A stretch of 64,000 nucleotides of DNA from Candidatus Planktophila vernalis. Its GTDB lineage: Bacteria; Actinomycetota; Actinomycetes; Nanopelagicales; Nanopelagicaceae. Below the pieces are notes generated by a model that had not been told where the DNA came from, made no database searches, and worked only from the letters and a program-made list of their open reading frames with translations. The DNA lies in assembly GCF_002288185.1 (NCBI RefSeq), contig NZ_CP016776.1, positions 1,116,001-1,180,000 on the forward strand, read 5' to 3'. Every line of letters starts with the position of its first letter. Position 1 is the stretch's first letter. Made by a program: the position numbers and the translations under genes. This document shows positions 9,395 to 17,427 of this stretch, piece after piece.

Positions 9395-10935
9395 TCAATC
9401 GTTCCTGGCGGTTTACTTGTCACATCTAACACGACTCTATTCACTTCACGCACTTCGTTAGTTATACGAGTCGAAATCTTCTCTAGAACTTCATATGGTA
9501 CGCGAGACCAATCAGCAGTCATTGCATCTTCACTAGATACAGGGCGCAAAACTATTGGATGACCATAAGTACGTCCATCCCCCTGCACGCCAACACTTCG
9601 AACTTCGGCCAAGAGCACCACTGGGCATTGCCAAATATCGCGGTCAAGTCCAGCGGCCTTTAACTCAAAGCGGGCAATTGCATCTGCTTCGCGCAATAAA
9701 TCAAGACGCTCTTGCGTTACTTCACCAACTATGCGAATTCCAAGACCTGGGCCAGGAAATGGTTGACGCCAAACAATCTCTTCAGGTAGCCCTAACTCCA
9801 ACCCCACCTGTCGAACTTCATCTTTAAACAAAGTTCTAAGTGGTTCAACTAAAGTGAATTTCAAGTCATCTGGCAATCCGCCAACATTGTGGTGGGATTT
9901 GATGTTGGCAGTTCCGCTGCCGCCACCGGACTCAACTACATCTGGATACAACGTACCCTGCACTAAGAATTCAACATCCCCACCCGCCGCAATATCGCGG
10001 GCTGCAGCCTCAAATGATCGAATGAACTCACGGCCAATAATCTTTCGCTTCTCTTCAGGATCAGTTACACCCTTAAGTGCATCCAAAAACTGCTTCTTTG
10101 CATCAATAACAACTAACTGAACTCCAGTTGAGGCAACAAAATCTCGCTCTACTTGCTCAGCCTCACCTTTACGCAATAGCCCATGATCAACAAAAACACA
10201 TGTTAACTGCTTGCCGACTGCTTTTTGGATAATGGCTGCGGCAACCGCTGAATCTACTCCACCAGATAATCCACAGATTACTCTTTTGTCACCAATTACT
10301 TGCTTGGCTTTAGCTACTTCAGTCTGTGCAATGTTTCCAGTAGTCCACGTTGCATCGCACTTTGCGGTGTTGATTAACCAATTGCGAAGGATTGCTTGAC
10401 CATGTTCGCTATGTAAAACTTCTGGGTGAAATTGAACTCCAGCCATTTGCCCTGTTGCATCTTCAAAGGCTGCGATTGGTGTGTCAGCAGTGACAGCACA
10501 GATGCTAAATCCAGCAGGAGCAGTTGTTACAGCATCACCATGTGACATCCATACTTTTTGCTGGGCTGGAAGACCGCTAAAAATCTTTGAAGCAGATTGC
10601 ACGCTAACGTCCGTACGACCGAACTCTGATTTACCAGTCTGACTAACAACTCCACCAAGGGCAGCAGCCATTACTTGAAAGCCATAACAAATTCCGAAAG
10701 TTGGAATTCCTAAGCTAAGAATTGCAGCATCAAATTGCGGAGCATTTTCGGCGTAAACACTTGAAGGTCCGCCAGATAAAATAATTGCTGAAGGATTCTT
10801 CTCACGAACTTGCGCTGCAGTAATTGTTGAAGGGACAATTTCACTATAGACATGAGCTTCCCGAACACGGCGTGCAATCAACTGGGCATACTGCGCCCCA
10901 AAATCGACTACAAGTACGCCGCGATCATTAGGCAC
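9385..10935 (-). CDS. guaA: GMP synthase (glutamine-hydrolysing) GuaA
   Basis: This 516-aa enzyme converts XMP to GMP using glutamine and ATP. The class-I amidotransferase domain comes first ([12 protein letters not shown] with the nucleophilic Cys; [12 protein letters not shown] with the His/Glu pair). The PP-loop ATP pyrophosphatase domain has [14 protein letters not shown]. The C-terminal dimerisation domain ends [10 protein letters not shown], the classical GMPS terminus. It starts at GTG, overlapping the guaB3 stop by 8 nt. Clustering with both IMPDH-type genes places the whole IMP-to-GMP branch in one operon. Confidence 0.97.
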   Translation of the reverse strand: MPNDRGVLVVDFGAQYAQLIARRVREAHVYSEIVPSTITAAQVREKNPSAIILSGGPSSVYAENAPQFDAAILSLGIPTFGICYGFQVMAAALGGVVSQTGKSEFGRTDVSVQSASKIFSGLPAQQKVWMSHGDAVTTAPAGFSICAVTADTPIAAFEDATGQMAGVQFHPEVLHSEHGQAILRNWLINTAKCDATWTTGNIAQTEVAKAKQVIGDKRVICGLSGGVDSAVAAAIIQKAVGKQLTCVFVDHGLLRKGEAEQVERDFVASTGVQLVVIDAKKQFLDALKGVTDPEEKRKIIGREFIRSFEAAARDIAAGGDVEFLVQGTLYPDVVESGGGSGTANIKSHHNVGGLPDDLKFTLVEPLRTLFKDEVRQVGLELGLPEEIVWRQPFPGPGLGIRIVGEVTQERLDLLREADAIARFELKAAGLDRDIWQCPVVLLAEVRSVGVQGDGRTYGHPIVLRPVSSEDAMTADWSRVPYEVLEKISTRITNEVREVNRVVLDVTSKPPGTIEWE

Positions 10936-12039
10936 GGTGAATAAGTACCTCTACGCGCTGGAACTCCTTCACATCTGAATAACCACATGTAGCCATTGCA
11001 CGGCGGAGAGCACCAAACAAATTCATTGATCCATCAGAAGTGTGTGATGGTCCAAGCAAAATCTCTTCTAACGTTCCAACAGTTCCAACGTTTACGCGCT
11101 CTCCACGTGGGAGAACTTGGTGATGTGCCTCTGATCCCCAGTGCCATCCAAGTCCTGGTGCCTCTGTGGCTTTAGCAAGTGGAGAACCCATCATGACTGC
11201 ATCCGCACCGCATGCAATTGCCTTAGCGATATCACCGCTGCGACCAACTGCTCCGTCTGCAATCACATGAACATAACGTCCACCTGATTCATCAAGATAT
11301 TCACGACGTGCAGATGCAACTTCAGCGACAGCCGATGCCATTGGTACTTCAATTCCCAAAACTTTACGCGTTGTGTGTGCTGCTCCGCCACCAAAACCAA
11401 CTAGGACTCCAGCAGCACCAGCACGCATCAAGTGCAGCGCAGCAGTTGCAGTTGCAACACCGCCGACAATTACTGGAACATCTAGCTCATGAATAAACTT
11501 CTTTAAATTCAGCGCTTCATCTTCTGCGGCCACATGTTCTGCGCTCACAGTCGTTCCGCGAATCACGAAAATATCAACACCGGCATCAATAACTGCTTTA
11601 TGGAGTTCAGCTGTGCGAGCTGGTGAAAGTGATGCTGCAACAGTCACACCAGCATCACGGATTTGTGCGATGCGAGCCTTAATTAGCGCTGGCTTAATTG
11701 GCTCGTTATAAATCTCTTGCATGCGCTTAGTTGCATTTTTATCTGGCATTGATGCGATTTCACCCAGCGGAATACGTGGGTCTTCATAGCGAGTCCATAG
11801 ACCTTCAAGGTTTAGAACACCGAGTCCACCAAGTCGTCCAATTTCAATTGCAGTCTCTGGAGAAACTACAGAGTCCATTGGTGCAGCCATCATGGGCAAA
11901 GCAAATTTATAAGCATCAATTTGCCAATTAGTTGAGACATTTTCAGGATCACGCGTGCGGCGACTTGGCACAATTGCTATGTCATCAAATGAATACGCAC
12001 TTCTTGCACGCTTACCTGGAGCTAACTCAATCTCTTTCA

Positions 12040-12040
<1 letters not shown>
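10928..12040 (-). CDS. guaB3: GuaB3 family IMP dehydrogenase-related protein
   Basis: This 370-aa TIM-barrel protein belongs to the GuaB3 branch found mainly in Actinobacteria and cyanobacteria, placed between guaB and guaA. It starts [20 protein letters not shown], the typical GuaB3 N-terminus, and lacks CBS domains, as is normal for this branch. The barrel segments [20 protein letters not shown] and [17 protein letters not shown] match the IMP phosphate-binding loops of IMPDH. The family has been called GMP-reductase-like or IMPDH-like; I do not assign a specific reaction. It starts at GTG with a TAGTG overlap to the guaB stop. Confidence 0.9.
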
Positions 12041-13182
<1,142 letters not shown>

Positions 13183-13569
13183 TTAAGAAGTCGGGAGTCT
13201 ATCGGGAATAGCCCGTAAGACAGAAACCACCGTTACAACGGCCAGAATAAAGAGAGGAATTGCGACTATGTAGAGGCCTGCGTCAAATTGATATTTAGAA
13301 ACACCAATTGCAATCAAATTTGCCAGAAAAGCTGGGGCACGGCCAAAGTATTTTCCCCTGCGATAACCAGCTGCTGCTGCAAACAATCCTCCAGATCCAA
13401 GAGCAATAAAAATTAACTCTCCCAGAAGTGGGCGGATTTCAACACTATCTGCATTTATAGTCAAAACAATGAGCCATACACCTAGTGATGCAATCACAGC
13501 TGATTCAAAAATCAATAGGGCTGCCACTAGTGCGCGAGCCTTGGCTGCTTTGGCAGGATCTTGTGTCAT
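13183..13569 (-). CDS. Small four-helix membrane protein, unknown function
   Basis: This 128-aa protein has four hydrophobic segments (about residues 12-34, 45-62, 77-95 and 99-118) separated by short charged loops such as RRGKYFGRAP, and a short cytosolic-looking N-terminus. I do not recognise a family, although small integral membrane proteins of this size are common next to actinobacterial guaB. It lies 27 nt upstream of guaB in the same direction and may be the first gene of that operon. Its ATG (13567-13569 on the minus strand) overlaps the start codon of the divergent GGDEF-like gene by two bases. Confidence 0.65.
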   Translation of the reverse strand: MTQDPAKAAKARALVAALLIFESAVIASLGVWLIVLTINADSVEIRPLLGELIFIALGSGGLFAAAAGYRRGKYFGRAPAFLANLIAIGVSKYQFDAGLYIVAIPLFILAVVTVVSVLRAIPDRLPTS

Positions 13570-14056
13570 GGAAGAGAGATTAACTTATCGTGGCCACGAA
13601 AACACTCTTTTCTCACACGATGGGATACATGATTCTCAAACGCATCTTGCTGCTCCCACGTACTTCTACGAACAACTCAAACAAGAGATTGCCCTTAGCG
13701 ACCGTACAGGAGAAATGTTTTCCTTGATACGAGTAATTTTCAATCGATCTAATAACGAGGGTGAATCTGTGGAGGCAAAAATAGGCGCAGCCGACATCTT
13801 GTACTTTTCAGAAGCCCTAAAAGATCTCACCCGAAAACAGGACTGTGTTGCCAGAGTGGGAGTTAATGAATGCGTAATCTTGGTGCGTGCCAGGGCAAGC
13901 AATGTTGAGGCACTCCTTAGCAGACTTTTACACTCGCATAAATTGACTGTGGAAAACACCTTACAGATCTCATGTGCAACAGTTGAATTTGCTCCCGGAG
14001 AAAAAGCTCTCACCATTCTCAACCGTCTAGATGCTATGAGTTTATCCACTCGCTAA
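13568..14056 (+). CDS. Degenerate GGDEF-domain protein preceding tadABC
   Basis: This 162-aa protein follows the diguanylate-cyclase (GGDEF) layout. DSQTHLAAPTYFYEQLKQEI (about residues 22-41) matches the D-x-LTGL-x-N-x-x-x-F entry helix. A central helix is followed by DCVARVGVNECVILV, where the signature GG(D/E)EF reads GVNEC (residues 98-102). The last segment, ISCATVEFAPGEKALTILNR, mimics the terminal GGDEF strand and helix. With the catalytic and metal-binding residues changed, cyclase activity is unlikely; a structural or c-di-GMP/GTP-sensing role is possible. The ATG at 13568 was chosen over an upstream frame extension, with AGGA about 10 nt before it. It lies 46 nt before tadA. Confidence 0.6.
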   Translation: MEERLTYRGHENTLFSHDGIHDSQTHLAAPTYFYEQLKQEIALSDRTGEMFSLIRVIFNRSNNEGESVEAKIGAADILYFSEALKDLTRKQDCVARVGVNECVILVRARASNVEALLSRLLHSHKLTVENTLQISCATVEFAPGEKALTILNRLDAMSLSTR

Positions 14057-14089
14057 TTAGCATCTGAATAAGAATGTCAGCGGTCCTCA

Positions 14090-14095
14090 TACATT
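14090..14095 (+). promoter_or_regulatory. Putative leaderless promoter of tadA
   Basis: TACATT (TANNNT) ends 7 nt before the tadA ATG at 14103, matching the geometry of other leaderless starts in this window. No SD sequence is seen. If correct, tadABC can be transcribed independently of the GGDEF-like gene. Confidence 0.45.
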
Positions 14096-14102
14096 CGCAC
14101 AC

Positions 14103-15143
14103 ATGGACCTAGACCTAAACATTACTTTTGGAGCGATAGCTCCCTATATGAGTGACCCAACAATTGAAGAAGTTTGGATTAACTCACCTGAGCGCATTTT
14201 CATTGCACGTGCTGGTAAAAGCGAACTCACAAACTTGCTGTTAACTGCTGATGAAGTGCGAAACATCGTGGAGCGAGCTCTGATGTGGGGCGGTCGTCGT
14301 CTTGATCTCTCACATCCTTTTGTTGATGCTCGCCTGCCAGATGGCAGCCGTTTACACGTCGCAATCCCAGAAATCACTGCACAGCATTGGGCAGTAAATA
14401 TTCGCAAACACCTTATGAGAAATATGAGTGTTGAAGATCTTATAAATCTAGGAGTGATGAGTCCTTTAATTGGAACTGCGCTTATAAATTCAGTGCGTGC
14501 AGGCCTTAACATTCTTGTTAGTGGCGGCACCCAAGCTGGTAAAACGACCTTGCTTAATGCTTTGGCTGGGGCTATTCCACGTAGTGAGCGATTAGTAACA
14601 ATTGAAGAAGTTTTTGAACTCTCTCCTCAACTACCCGATGTTGTGCAAATGCAAACACGAAGTGCAAACTTGCAAGGCGAAGGAGAAATTCCTCTACGTC
14701 GCCTGATTAAAGAGTCACTTCGAATGAGGCCATCACGCATAATTGTTGGCGAAGTTCGTGAAGCTGAAGCTTTAGACCTACTCATAGCGCTTAATTCAGG
14801 TCTGCCAGGCATGGGCACATTGCATGCGAATTCACCTCGGGATGCAGTTATCAAACTCCAGACACTTCCATTACTGGCTGGCGAAAACATCTCACATAAA
14901 TTTATTGCTCCAACCGTTGCATCAGCAATTGACCTCATCGTTCATGTCTCTCTAGATTCAGACGGAGTTAGAAGAGTTAAGGAAGTTGCCTCACTCACAG
15001 GCCGATACGAAAATGATCGCGCCGAAATAGAGACTCTGTGGCAGTGGAATGGAACTGAGTATGAAAGAGGAATTGGCAGTTTGCCTCATCCTGAAAAATT
15101 CGCAGTTATCGGACTCCCCTTAACGAATTGGTTCCGGCCATGA
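14103..15143 (+). CDS. tadA: TadA/CpaF-type secretion ATPase
   Basis: This 346-aa type II/IV secretion-system ATPase of the TadA (CpaF) branch is the cytosolic hexameric motor of Flp/Tad pili. Motifs: Walker A GGTQAGKTT (residues 141-149), TIEEVFEL (Asp box region), Walker B IIVGEVREAEALDLL and the His box GTLHANSPRDA. It is shorter than many CpaF proteins because the N-terminal region before the SDPTIEEVWIN segment is minimal. tadB and tadC follow with ATGA overlaps. No Flp pilin, TadE/TadF pseudopilin, prepilin peptidase or TadZ/Ssd gene is adjacent. Confidence 0.92.
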   Translation: MDLDLNITFGAIAPYMSDPTIEEVWINSPERIFIARAGKSELTNLLLTADEVRNIVERALMWGGRRLDLSHPFVDARLPDGSRLHVAIPEITAQHWAVNIRKHLMRNMSVEDLINLGVMSPLIGTALINSVRAGLNILVSGGTQAGKTTLLNALAGAIPRSERLVTIEEVFELSPQLPDVVQMQTRSANLQGEGEIPLRRLIKESLRMRPSRIIVGEVREAEALDLLIALNSGLPGMGTLHANSPRDAVIKLQTLPLLAGENISHKFIAPTVASAIDLIVHVSLDSDGVRRVKEVASLTGRYENDRAEIETLWQWNGTEYERGIGSLPHPEKFAVIGLPLTNWFRP

Positions 15144-15889
15144 AAAACAGTATTCGTGTTTTTATCTCAGCTTGTGTGACTACTGGGCTAATCCTTCTTA
15201 TTACATCTTCTTTTTCGATTGCAATAGCTTTTGGGGCTCTCGTGGCTGGAGCGGTCTTTGTAACTCTAAAGAATAAGAGTGCTCACAGCGAATCACATCT
15301 CATCGCTGCCTGGCCAGAAGTAATTGACCACCTTATGTCAGGGATTCAATCTGGTTTATCACTCTCAGAATCCCTCGTTGGTTTAGCTACTCGAGGACCT
15401 GAAATTCTGCGCCCAGCCTTTGCCGAGTTTAGAGACTCCCTCTTTCGTCATGCTGATCTAGAACTAGCGTTACAAGAGCTGAAATCACTTTTTCATCATC
15501 ACGGAAGCGATCAGATATTTGAGGCTTTACTCATTTCTAAAGCACTTGGTGGAAGCGAACTCATGTCCATTCTTAGAACCTTAGGAGACTTTCTCCGTCA
15601 AGATTTAGCATTACGCCGTGAAATCGAAGTCAAACATGGATGGATTAAAAACTCTGCGCATATTTCAGCAATAGCACCTTGGATTTTATTGCTTATGCTC
15701 TCAACACAACCCAGCACTGCGCTTGCTTTTTCAACGCCAACTGGTGGAATGATTTTAGTAGCGGGTTTAGTAATGACTGCGATTGCATATCTATGGATGA
15801 ACCGCCTTGGGCGACTTCCTCAAACTCCAAGAGTGTTCACGCATCATGCAACTTTAAGGAATTCAATAAGTCAGCGAGTAATTCGATGA
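15140..15889 (+). CDS. tadB: TadB-like type II secretion system F-domain membrane protein
   Basis: This 249-aa inner-membrane platform protein has two N-terminal hydrophobic segments (about residues 8-42), a cytosolic T2SSF-like helical domain (AAWPEVIDHLMSGIQSGLSL, then ELALQELKSLFHHHGSDQ) and two C-terminal membrane helices. It should pair with TadC to anchor the TadA motor. The ATG at 15140 overlaps the tadA stop (ATGA), which I prefer to a TTG 12 nt upstream. The length is typical of actinobacterial TadB. Confidence 0.85.
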   Translation: MKNSIRVFISACVTTGLILLITSSFSIAIAFGALVAGAVFVTLKNKSAHSESHLIAAWPEVIDHLMSGIQSGLSLSESLVGLATRGPEILRPAFAEFRDSLFRHADLELALQELKSLFHHHGSDQIFEALLISKALGGSELMSILRTLGDFLRQDLALRREIEVKHGWIKNSAHISAIAPWILLLMLSTQPSTALAFSTPTGGMILVAGLVMTAIAYLWMNRLGRLPQTPRVFTHHATLRNSISQRVIR

Positions 15890-16695
15890 TTCAGATACTT
15901 CTCGTGTCCATGCTCTTTGCCATTCCTGGAGCCCTACTAATTGCCTTTAACGATATTGGTCCACTTTTGGAATTGGAATCAAGGAGTCGCAAAGCAGCTA
16001 TAAGTAGTAGAGATCGAACCAACATTCATGCTCGATTAGAAGAGTTGGGTCGACGAAGTGAGCGCGACTATCAAAACTTCCGGATTCGCCAGTTTGGATA
16101 CTGCTGCTCAGGAGCTGCTTTAGCGATGGTTCTATTCCTTATGGCAGGCAAATCACCATTATCTGCCTTTGTCTTCTCCGCTATTTTCGGTGTCATTGTT
16201 CTTGTAGTCATTGATCGCGAACTAACTTCACAGATAAAGAAACACCGCGTGGCAATCGAGGCAGAATTTCCTGCAATTATCGAAATGATGACACTTGCAA
16301 TAGCAGCCGGTGAAACTCCCATGCAGGCGATGTTACGAATTGCTGATTCAGCGCAAGGAGAGCTATCTCGAGAATTTGCAGTTGTAATTGATGAAATTCG
16401 TGCAGGCCAGCCACTTCATGTGGCACTTGATTCAATGGGACGCAGAGTGAAGTCTGTGATGATTCGACGCTTTGTTGATGCCGTAATTACTGCAACCTTG
16501 CGCGGAGCTCCACTTATTGAAGTTCTTTCACGTCATGCTGTTGAGGCTAGAGGCAATCAGAGAAATCGAGTTTTGAGTGCGGCAGGAAAGGCTGAAATCT
16601 CCATGATGATTCCAGTTGTCTTCCTTATCCTGCCGATCTCAATTCTCTTTGCCTTGTGGCCATCACTAACAAATTTGAATCTGTTCGCAAGTTAA
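15886..16695 (+). CDS. tadC: TadC-like type II secretion system F-domain membrane protein
   Basis: This 269-aa protein has an N-terminal membrane helix, a paired hydrophobic region (about residues 75-112) and the T2SSF signature AEFPAIIEMMTLAIAAGETP followed by LSREFAVVIDEIRAGQPLHV. It ends in a hydrophobic hairpin (ISMMIPVVFLILPISILFAL), the usual TadC finish. The start is the ATG at 15886, overlapping the tadB stop (ATGA); the longer upstream frame reads through tadB and is not protein-like. Its stop overlaps the convergent whiB7 stop by 4 nt, so the tad operon ends here. Confidence 0.88.
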   Translation: MIQILLVSMLFAIPGALLIAFNDIGPLLELESRSRKAAISSRDRTNIHARLEELGRRSERDYQNFRIRQFGYCCSGAALAMVLFLMAGKSPLSAFVFSAIFGVIVLVVIDRELTSQIKKHRVAIEAEFPAIIEMMTLAIAAGETPMQAMLRIADSAQGELSREFAVVIDEIRAGQPLHVALDSMGRRVKSVMIRRFVDAVITATLRGAPLIEVLSRHAVEARGNQRNRVLSAAGKAEISMMIPVVFLILPISILFALWPSLTNLNLFAS

Positions 16696-17042
16696 GCAGC
16701 TTCTTCCTCACGTGCAGCAACTTCGCTCAGTGATGGTCGTCCAGCTTTGCGCTTCTTGGCAATCACTCGACCATCTTCAAATAGTTCTCCGCCCCATACA
16801 CCCGCAGGTTCTGCACGTGATATCGCACCTTCAAGACATTGTGCGCGCACAGGACATCCACCGCAGAGGGACTTGGCTTCTGCGATAGCAAGATCTGCTT
16901 CAGAGAAGAAGAGTTCTGGATCTGCTGTATGGCATGGCAAATTAAATGATGAACCATCGGAATAGGTGCCCGTTACTGCATCTAAACCAATCTTTTCATC
17001 TGCCCAGCCTGGTACTAGTAGTTCACTGAAGAGAACGCTCAT
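16692..17042 (-). CDS. whiB7: WhiB7 (WblC)-type iron-sulfur transcription factor
   Basis: This 116-aa WhiB-family regulator has four cluster-binding cysteines (C37 in LPCH, then C60-x2-C63-x5-C69), the GVWGG turn (81-85) and a C-terminal AT-hook-like KRKAGRP (about residues 97-103), the combination that marks WhiB7. WhiB7 proteins bind the housekeeping sigma factor and activate intrinsic antibiotic-resistance genes from AT-rich -35-flanked promoters. I chose the ATG at 17042 because AGAGG lies 8 nt upstream; a GTG at 17051 is the longer option. It sits next to uvrD2, as in mycobacteria, behind a uORF/terminator leader (see separate entries). Confidence 0.92.
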   Translation of the reverse strand: MSVLFSELLVPGWADEKIGLDAVTGTYSDGSSFNLPCHTADPELFFSEADLAIAEAKSLCGGCPVRAQCLEGAISRAEPAGVWGGELFEDGRVIAKKRKAGRPSLSEVAAREEEAA

Positions 17043-17097
17043 AGTTCTCACCTCTTCTTCCTGTTAGGTCTTGCTGTGGTTTCTTTTGTTGGGGAAA

Positions 17098-17131
17098 TAA
17101 AAAAGGCCCGAATCCTTGTGGATTCGAGGCC
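17098..17131 (-). terminator. Intrinsic terminator/attenuator in the whiB7 leader
   Basis: On the minus strand GGCC-U-CGAAUCC, loop ACAA, then GGAUUCG-GGCC gives an 11-bp stem with one bulge (17105-17131), followed by six U residues (17099-17104). It lies 26 nt after the stop of the 52-codon ORF and 56 nt before the whiB7 ATG, so it can either end the small-ORF transcript or attenuate whiB7. The upstream UCGAAU (17148-17153 region) can pair with AUUCGG of the 3' arm as a competing structure. Confidence 0.8.
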
Positions 17132-17156
17132 TTTGGCTTCTAGTTCTTATTCGATG

Positions 17157-17315
17157 TTATCGAGTAGAACCACCAGTGGCCTCGTATCCGGCATAAAAGG
17201 CTGCGTAAAACGCAGGCTTTGTTGTATGCCAAGCAGCAGGCTTATTGGTTGTATGAGCAGAAGGAATGACAGCAGAACGCGTTGCGTTTGCTGGAACGAA
17301 TGAGCTGTTAGACAT
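17157..17315 (-). CDS. 52-aa ORF in the whiB7 leader (probable regulatory uORF)
   Basis: This small frame starts at ATG 17315, preceded by an excellent SD (AGGGGAAG, 6-7 nt spacing), and ends TAA just before the terminator of the whiB7 leader. The peptide is Ala/Thr/Ser-rich with an aromatic C-terminal run (AFYAAFYAGYEATGG) and no membrane segment or known domain. Known WhiB7 leaders carry a translated uORF coupled to a terminator so that ribosome inhibition lets RNA polymerase read into whiB7. This ORF occupies that position, though at 52 codons it could also be an independent small protein. Confidence 0.6.
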   Translation of the reverse strand: MSNSSFVPANATRSAVIPSAHTTNKPAAWHTTKPAFYAAFYAGYEATGGSTR

Positions 17316-17367
17316 ATTCGCTTCCCCTCTATTCACTTCGTTTCCGCCATGAAAACGATGAAAGGCA

Positions 17368-17408
17368 AGGGTAAAGCATGGGGCCAACCTCGTGCAAGTT
17401 AATTAAAT
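17368..17408 (-). promoter_or_regulatory. whiB7: Putative autoregulated whiB7 promoter
   Basis: On the minus strand TTGCAC (17392-17397) and TACCCT (17368-17373) are spaced by 18 bp and fit a SigA-type promoter. An AT-only decamer, ATTTAATTAA (17399-17408), ends 1 nt upstream of the -35 box. AT-rich DNA flanking the -35 is the known mark of WhiB7-activated promoters, including that of whiB7 itself. Transcription from here would cover the 52-codon ORF and the terminator. Confidence 0.5.
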
Positions 17409-17427
17409 CCCGCATACCCACGGGTAA

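Noticed and set aside
15679-15885. N-terminal extension of the tadC frame
   Set aside because: It overlaps tadB out of frame and is Asn/Cys/Ser-rich; the ATGA junction at 15886 gives a normal TadC start.
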